Shown here: positions 37,156-41,111 of the stretch, piece by piece
Layout: each line of letters starts with the position of its first letter
Position numbering within the stretch: position 1 is the stretch's first letter
Assembly (NCBI GenBank): GCA_002435385.1
Contig: DJMN01000018.1
Span: forward strand, 6,295-47,405
DNA: 41,111 nucleotides
Source of the DNA: Patescibacteria group bacterium UBA6489
GTDB taxonomy: Bacteria > Patescibacteriota > Gracilibacteria > BD1-5 > UBA6164
Direction: 5' to 3'
The notes under the pieces: generated by a model
The model's input: the letters and a program-made list of their open reading frames with translations, nothing else
The model's database searches: none
Told to the model about the DNA's origin: nothing
Position numbers and translations under genes: made by a program

Positions 37156-37456
37156 ATGTTTAATTTTTAAATTTTAAATTTTAATATAAGGAATGTTATA
37201 CATTTTTTGTTTTTTTTCAAGAAATATTGTTTTTTTCAAAAAAGCTTTTTTGTCTTAATATAAGAAATAATTATATTCTATTTATCAAAATATATATGTA
37301 AAATAATTAATGATAAAGTATAATATTTTTTTATATCTTCTAGAAATTCTATAAAATTAACAAAAACTTTTGCCAAAATCGTTTTTTTATATACAATTCG
37401 TTCGCTTGTTTTTTAAGTTATCTTAAAAAATATTTTATTTGTAAAACTATATCACC
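37156..37456. other. 301-bp intergenic region between divergent genes
   Basis: Very AT-rich, with several A- and T-runs and no gene in either direction. It holds the rplY promoter near its right end. A promoter for the CcdA fusion must lie on the left, but no clear pair of boxes with normal spacing was found there. Confidence 0.6.
37370..37397 (+). promoter_or_regulatory. rplY promoter
   Basis: TTGCCA (37370-37375), 16-bp spacer, TACAAT (37392-37397), giving a leader of about 50 nt. Confidence 0.6.
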
Positions 37457-38071
37457 ATGGAAAAAGTAAAACTAAATGCTGATGTTAGAATGAAAGAGGA
37501 AAAAATAAAAGAATTAAGAGAAGCTAAGGCTGTTCCTTGAGTAGTTTACTGACCAGATCAAGAGTCTATCTCTATAAAAGTAGATAATTCTGATGTTCTT
37601 AGAGCTTATCGTAAAGCTTGAGAAAGTACTATTATTGAACTTAAAGTATGAAAAAAGAATTTAGATGTTGTTTTTCATTCTGTACAAAGAGAACCTATAA
37701 CTTGAGAATTCCAACATATTGATTTCTATGCTGTAAGTAAATGAAAAAAGATGTCTGCTCATATCGCTCTAAACTTTATTTGAGAATCTGCTGCTAAGAA
37801 AGACTGAGCTATTCTTGAAGAACTAACTAAAGAAATAGAGGTACATTGTCTACCTGCCAACCTTGTAGAACATTTTGATGTAGATTTATCTTTATTAAAG
37901 GTTGTTGGTGATTCTATAAAAGTTTCTGAGTTATGAATAGATACTTCAAAGTATGATATTATTAATAGTCTTAATGATGTTGTTGTTGTTGCTTCTGAGT
38001 CTAGAGCTAGTAAAGCTGATGAGGAAGAAGAATCAGCAGAAACTGAATCAGAAAAAGCTGAAGAAAAATAA
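37457..38071 (+). CDS. rplY: 50S ribosomal protein L25/general stress protein Ctc
   Basis: 204 aa, the long (CTC) form with a C-terminal extension. The 5S-rRNA-binding N-terminal domain starts KVKLNADVRMKEEKIKELRE and has VPGVVYGPDQESISIKVD. The linking motif is REPITGEFQHIDFYAVSKGK. The TL5-like beta domain contains LEVHCLPANLVEHFDVDLS in the form EIEVHCLPANL. A 25-residue acidic tail (DEEEESAETESEKAEEK) ends it. pth, a frequent neighbour, is not present. Confidence 0.93.
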
Positions 38072-38093
38072 AAAATCTTTAGAATTTTGAGAA

Positions 38094-38130
38094 AGGCATT
38101 TATTAAGTAGAATCTTAATAAATGCTTTTA
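38094..38130 (+). terminator. terminator after rplY
   Basis: Stem gcatttattaag / cttaataaatgc with a T-run, 23 bp after the stop. Confidence 0.85.
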
Positions 38131-38152
38131 TTATTTACTAATAATTTTATTT

Positions 38153-38473
38153 ATGAAAGTAAAAATTTTTTGAAAAAACAAAGAGTCTGAAAAATTATAT
38201 AATAAAGTGGTTTTAGCCTTAGAGGAACTTTGAATTACTGATTTTATAGAATTAGAAAAATCTACAGATAAAAAATTAGTAGAAGAGTTAAATATTAAAA
38301 AAGATTTCGCCTTAATTGTTGAGGAGGAATCTATTGACTTTGTTGATATGATTTTTGAATGAATTATTCCAGATGATCATGAGATAAAATCTATGTTTAT
38401 AAGTATTATTTGATGAGAATGAAATATTGGTTGTGATACTAGTATGTGTGGGAGTTGATGTAATATGTGTTAG
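38153..38473 (+). CDS. thioredoxin-like protein without CxxC, with C-terminal cysteine cluster
   Basis: 106 aa. The start MKVKIFGKNKESEKLYNKVV and ALEELGITDFIELEKSTDKK fit the small thioredoxin-like fold (MTH895 type), but where CPxC is expected the sequence is KNKES. IKKDFALIVEEESIDFVDMI replaces the usual cis-Pro strand. The last 13 residues hold four cysteines, at 94, 99, 103 and 106 (GCDTSMCGSGCNMC), ending on the last codon. Such spacing could bind a metal or Fe-S cluster, or the fold's redox site may have moved to the tail. No family with this layout is known to me. It stands between two terminators. Confidence 0.75.
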
Positions 38474-38477
38474 AGTA

Positions 38478-38514
38478 AAAAAATAATTTGAGATTATCTC
38501 AAATTATTTTTTTT
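38478..38514. terminator. bidirectional terminator between convergent genes
   Basis: aaataatttgaga / tctcaaattattt, a perfect stem with T-runs in both directions. Confidence 0.9.
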
Positions 38515-38515
38515 G

Positions 38516-39907
38516 TTAACCTGTTACTGTCGCTTCATCGGTATAAGTTGAACTACTTTCTTCTTCTACTTTTTTTATGAAGAAGGTATTTGAATGAATC
38601 ATTTTTCATGAAGAGTCAAAATATTTAACTTCATAAACATTCATTCATTCTTTTAGATTTCAGAACTCTACATTAGCATGATATCTCCAGTCTGTTCAGT
38701 TTGCAGTAAATTGTTTTAGTGTAAAACCATTCACTGTTATCTTAGAAACTTTTCCTGATGGAACTTTTCATCTTATTGTAACTATATTTTCTTCCGTTGT
38801 ATAAGGATTATCACTAGGTGATACAAATTGAAATTCTGATGAATCTATTGGAAAACTTTCTACCTGAAACCCAGATTCTGATGAATTGTCTGTTCATCAA
38901 GCATTATATAGGGTTATAACACCTTTCTGTAAAACTTCTTTGCTACCATTATAAACTTTATAAACTAAATCGTTAACTTTGCTTTCTACAGAGAATTCTT
39001 TTATTTCAAATGTATTAGCTTCTGAATTTATTGTAGCATTTATTCAATTAACTGATATAGATGTTACTTCTTCTCAATAGATACTTCATCTTACATTTAT
39101 AATTGATGATGTTATATATGATTCATCATGCAAAGAATCAAAAGATATATAATTTCAATCAACAATACTTCCTGAATTATCAGTAATTCAACTTCAAGAT
39201 TCTGTTTCATCTTCGGTTAAGAATAGTATTCAATTATTTTTTACAAACCAGTCTCCTTGTTTAAAAAATTCATCTATTTCTTCTTTTTCTAATCATAAAT
39301 CTACAGTATCATCGTTTGCATCTTTATTTAATATAACTATCTTTTGTCACTTTCAAAGTACTGTTGATTTTCAAGCTCTATTTTCTACTTCTGCTATTCA
39401 TTTAAGAACATAGATACTACTAAGGTTTTCATTTTGTGTAACAGATAATACAGTATCTTTTTTAATATCAACTATAGCATAAGTAAGATTCAAAGTAAAG
39501 TCTGTACTAGCATTAACCCATAGATCAGAAGCAAAAAGAGAAAAAGTTCCATCTTCATTAAATTTTAATTCTCATAATTCATTTAGAGTCATCTGTGCCA
39601 TTCAGGGTAAATCTAATTTCACTTCTCACTTATTTACTATTACTTTATCTCATTTATATATTTTTGCTTTTCATCATTCTACTTTCTTTTCTTTTCATCA
39701 TAAGTATACGATATTAGCTTCTGATTGCATTTCATCTAAACTAACATCCATTCATACTCTATTTTCCAAATCATCTATATTTTGCTCATCTCCTCATGAC
39801 ATAAAGCTAATTACCAGAATAATTACAATTACAACTCAAACTATAGGTACTAAATAATCTTTAAATGTTTTGGAAACATTATTTTTTCTACTATATCTAT
39901 TAGACAT
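38516..39907 (-). CDS. membrane-anchored extracytoplasmic protein with FecR-like beta domain
   Basis: 463 aa. A short basic N-terminus (MSNRYSRKNNVSKTFKDYLV) precedes one membrane helix (PIVGVVIVIILVISF, residues ~21-36). The remainder is outside the cell: EANIVYLGGKEKKVEGGKAK and YKGDKVIVNKGEVKLDLPG look like a FecR-type double-psi repeat, and LSSIYVLKGIAEVENRAGKS with VLGKGQKIVIL repeats the type. The C-terminal third (NIVTIRGKVPSGKVSKITVN) resembles Ig-like or Bacterial-Ig repeats. No anti-sigma N-terminal domain is seen. It may be a cell-surface scaffold. FecR-like is my best guess, not certain. Confidence 0.65.
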
Positions 39908-39946
39908 TGGTTAATTTTTTAAAATTTAATTATAGGAAAATTATAT

Positions 39947-39976
39947 AAAAAAAGATAGATATTACAAGGAATATCT
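39947..39976 (-). terminator. terminator after the YvcK/GlmR gene
   Basis: Minus strand agatatt-ccttgt-aatatct and a run of seven T, just after the stop at 39978. Confidence 0.85.
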
Positions 39977-39977
39977 A

Positions 39978-40967
39978 TTATTTATCTTCTAAATAGCTTA
40001 CTATCTCGTCCACGACTCAAGCAACTTTTGTAAAACTGTGTCTTATAAATGTATTTTCATGAAGTAAATCTCTTTTTAATATTTTATATGTTTTCTTTTT
40101 GAATATCTTGTCATCCTTAATTTTTACTGGTTTTTTCTTTTCTAATTTTTTATATTTTTCTGCCATTTCATCACTTATAAATCCATCGTTTACAACTACA
40201 TAATCAAGAACATTTTTTCATAGATATTTCTCTATAACATCTATAAAATCAATAACTTCAAAATTTGTTGTTTCTCACTTTTTTGTCATGAGATTACAAA
40301 AATATACGACTTTTGCTTTTTTGTTTTTTGCAATAGCTTCTTTTAGTCATTTTGTCAGTAAATTTGGAACAACAGATGTGTACAAGTCTCAGAAAGTTAG
40401 AATTATTAGATCTGATCTTTCTATTTGTCTTATAGCTTTTGGATTTGTGTTTACTTCTGGTATTAGGTATGCCTTTTTTATTCTAGCTGAATTTTCACTT
40501 AAATTTAAATCTATATTTGTTTCTGAAAATACTTTTGTTCAGTCTTCTAACTCTACTTCTAAATCTGATTTTTCAAGTGTTACTGGTATAACTCTTCATT
40601 TAACTCTAAACATTTTACAAATTTGTTTAAGTCATTTATCAAAACTTCATGTGATGTCCGCCATAGCTGTTATAAGTAAATTTCAAAGAGAGTGTCATCA
40701 TACAGAACATTCTTTATCATATCTATAATTAAATAATTCTTTTACTATTTCGTGTTCTCTAGATAATGCCATAACTCATCTCCTTACATCTCATGGAGGA
40801 AGAATATCAAATTCGTCTCTTAAAACTCATGTTGAACCTCAACTATCACTCATTGAAATTATAGCGGATAAATCATAATCATCATTATCTCTGAGAGCAG
40901 AAAGCATTCCATAACTTCCGTTTCATCATCAGATTGTTGTTATGTTTATTTTTTTATGATTTCACAT
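39978..40967 (-). CDS. YvcK/GlmR (CofD-like) family protein
   Basis: 329 aa. In Firmicutes this family binds UDP-GlcNAc and adjusts carbon flow into cell-wall precursors. Seen: TTIGGGNGSYGMLSALRDND at residues 10-29, SMSDSGGSTGVLRDEFDILP with PPGDVRRGVMAL, SVGGHSLGNLLITAMADITG, and SDLIILTFGDLYTSVVPNLL near residue 185. The start ATG is followed directly by TGA (Gly2), so a standard-code search would miss it. The C-terminal ~60 residues are Lys-rich (KKLEKKKPVKIKDDKIFKKK). A terminator follows. The 144 bp upstream to the window end hold no gene. Confidence 0.9.
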
Positions 40968-41111
40968 TATTTTCCCTTATTATTTTGTAAATTAGTGCTT
41001 ACCTAATTTCTAATTATACTGTTTTTTTTATATTTCAAAATTTATTTAGGGATTAGATATTTATTTAACTTTTAATATTGTAAAAGATTATCTAAGTACA
41101 CGACAAAAATT

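Noticed and set aside
40288..40728. 146-codon plus-strand frame at the end of the window
   Set aside because: It lies wholly antisense to the YvcK/GlmR gene, whose conserved motifs are on the minus strand.

Overview
The window is AT-rich bacterial DNA from an organism that reads TGA as glycine (genetic code 25). With the standard code nearly every gene breaks into short fragments. With TGA as Gly, long uninterrupted frames appear and TGA falls on invariant glycines: the aspartokinase KFGGTS motif, the DnaK IGIDLGTT motif, the guanylate kinase P-loop and the LeuRS HVGHPEGY motif. All complete genes end in TAA or TAG. This code is known from the candidate phyla Absconditabacteria (SR1) and Gracilibacteria (BD1-5). 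The two cannot be separated from this window alone. Start codons mostly lack a Shine-Dalgarno sequence. Promoters resemble TTGACT-N16/17-TATAAT, and most transcription units end in a hairpin plus T-run.

Layout. 1-2374 (minus): asd (cut by the window edge), lysC and a small hypothetical gene. 2620-6881 (plus): pheT, then rpsT-infC-rpmI-rplT and a small unknown gene. 6888-7052 (minus): a very small gene. 7211-9208: a CIRCE-like operator and dnaK. 9334-12935 (plus): an HD-only RelA/SpoT-like hydrolase, gmk, trmD and a membrane zinc-ribbon protein. 12976-21357 (minus): an accessory surface/phosphoester region. It holds a Ham1-like protein, a small serine hydrolase, a lipoprotein, a nucleotide-pyrophosphatase-type enzyme, and a tandem array of DKNYY-repeat surface proteins alternating with a metallophosphoesterase. 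Two metallophosphoesterase copies are decayed and one DKNYY copy is frameshifted. 21440-24625 (minus): an oversized leucyl-tRNA synthetase with a Nudix domain inside its editing domain. 24978-29629: small membrane proteins, three T4SS-type pilins, an O-methyltransferase, trigger factor and a type IV pilin. 29659-31538 (minus): a polysaccharide pyruvyl transferase and ruvA. 31612-33518 (plus): yidD, rplA and an SDR. 33552-37155 (minus): sufU-like, sufS, yebC and a thioredoxin-CcdA fusion. 37457-38473 (plus): rplY (bL25) and a small thioredoxin-like protein with a cysteine tail. 38516-40967 (minus): an anchored extracytoplasmic protein and a YvcK/GlmR-type factor.

The most unusual parts are four. 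(1) The DKNYY/metallophosphoesterase array carries four copies of an 11-bp-period TGTAAG direct repeat, in the position expected for a PhoB/PhoP-type response-regulator site. This suggests a phosphate-responsive or similarly regulated surface locus that expands and decays by tandem duplication. (2) A complete Nudix box lies inside LeuRS. (3) Short GC-rich repeat elements sit in frame inside leuS (twice) and inside the pyruvyl transferase gene. (4) A SufU-like protein lacks two of its three expected ligand cysteines. No rRNA, tRNA, CRISPR array, insertion sequence or phage gene was seen.
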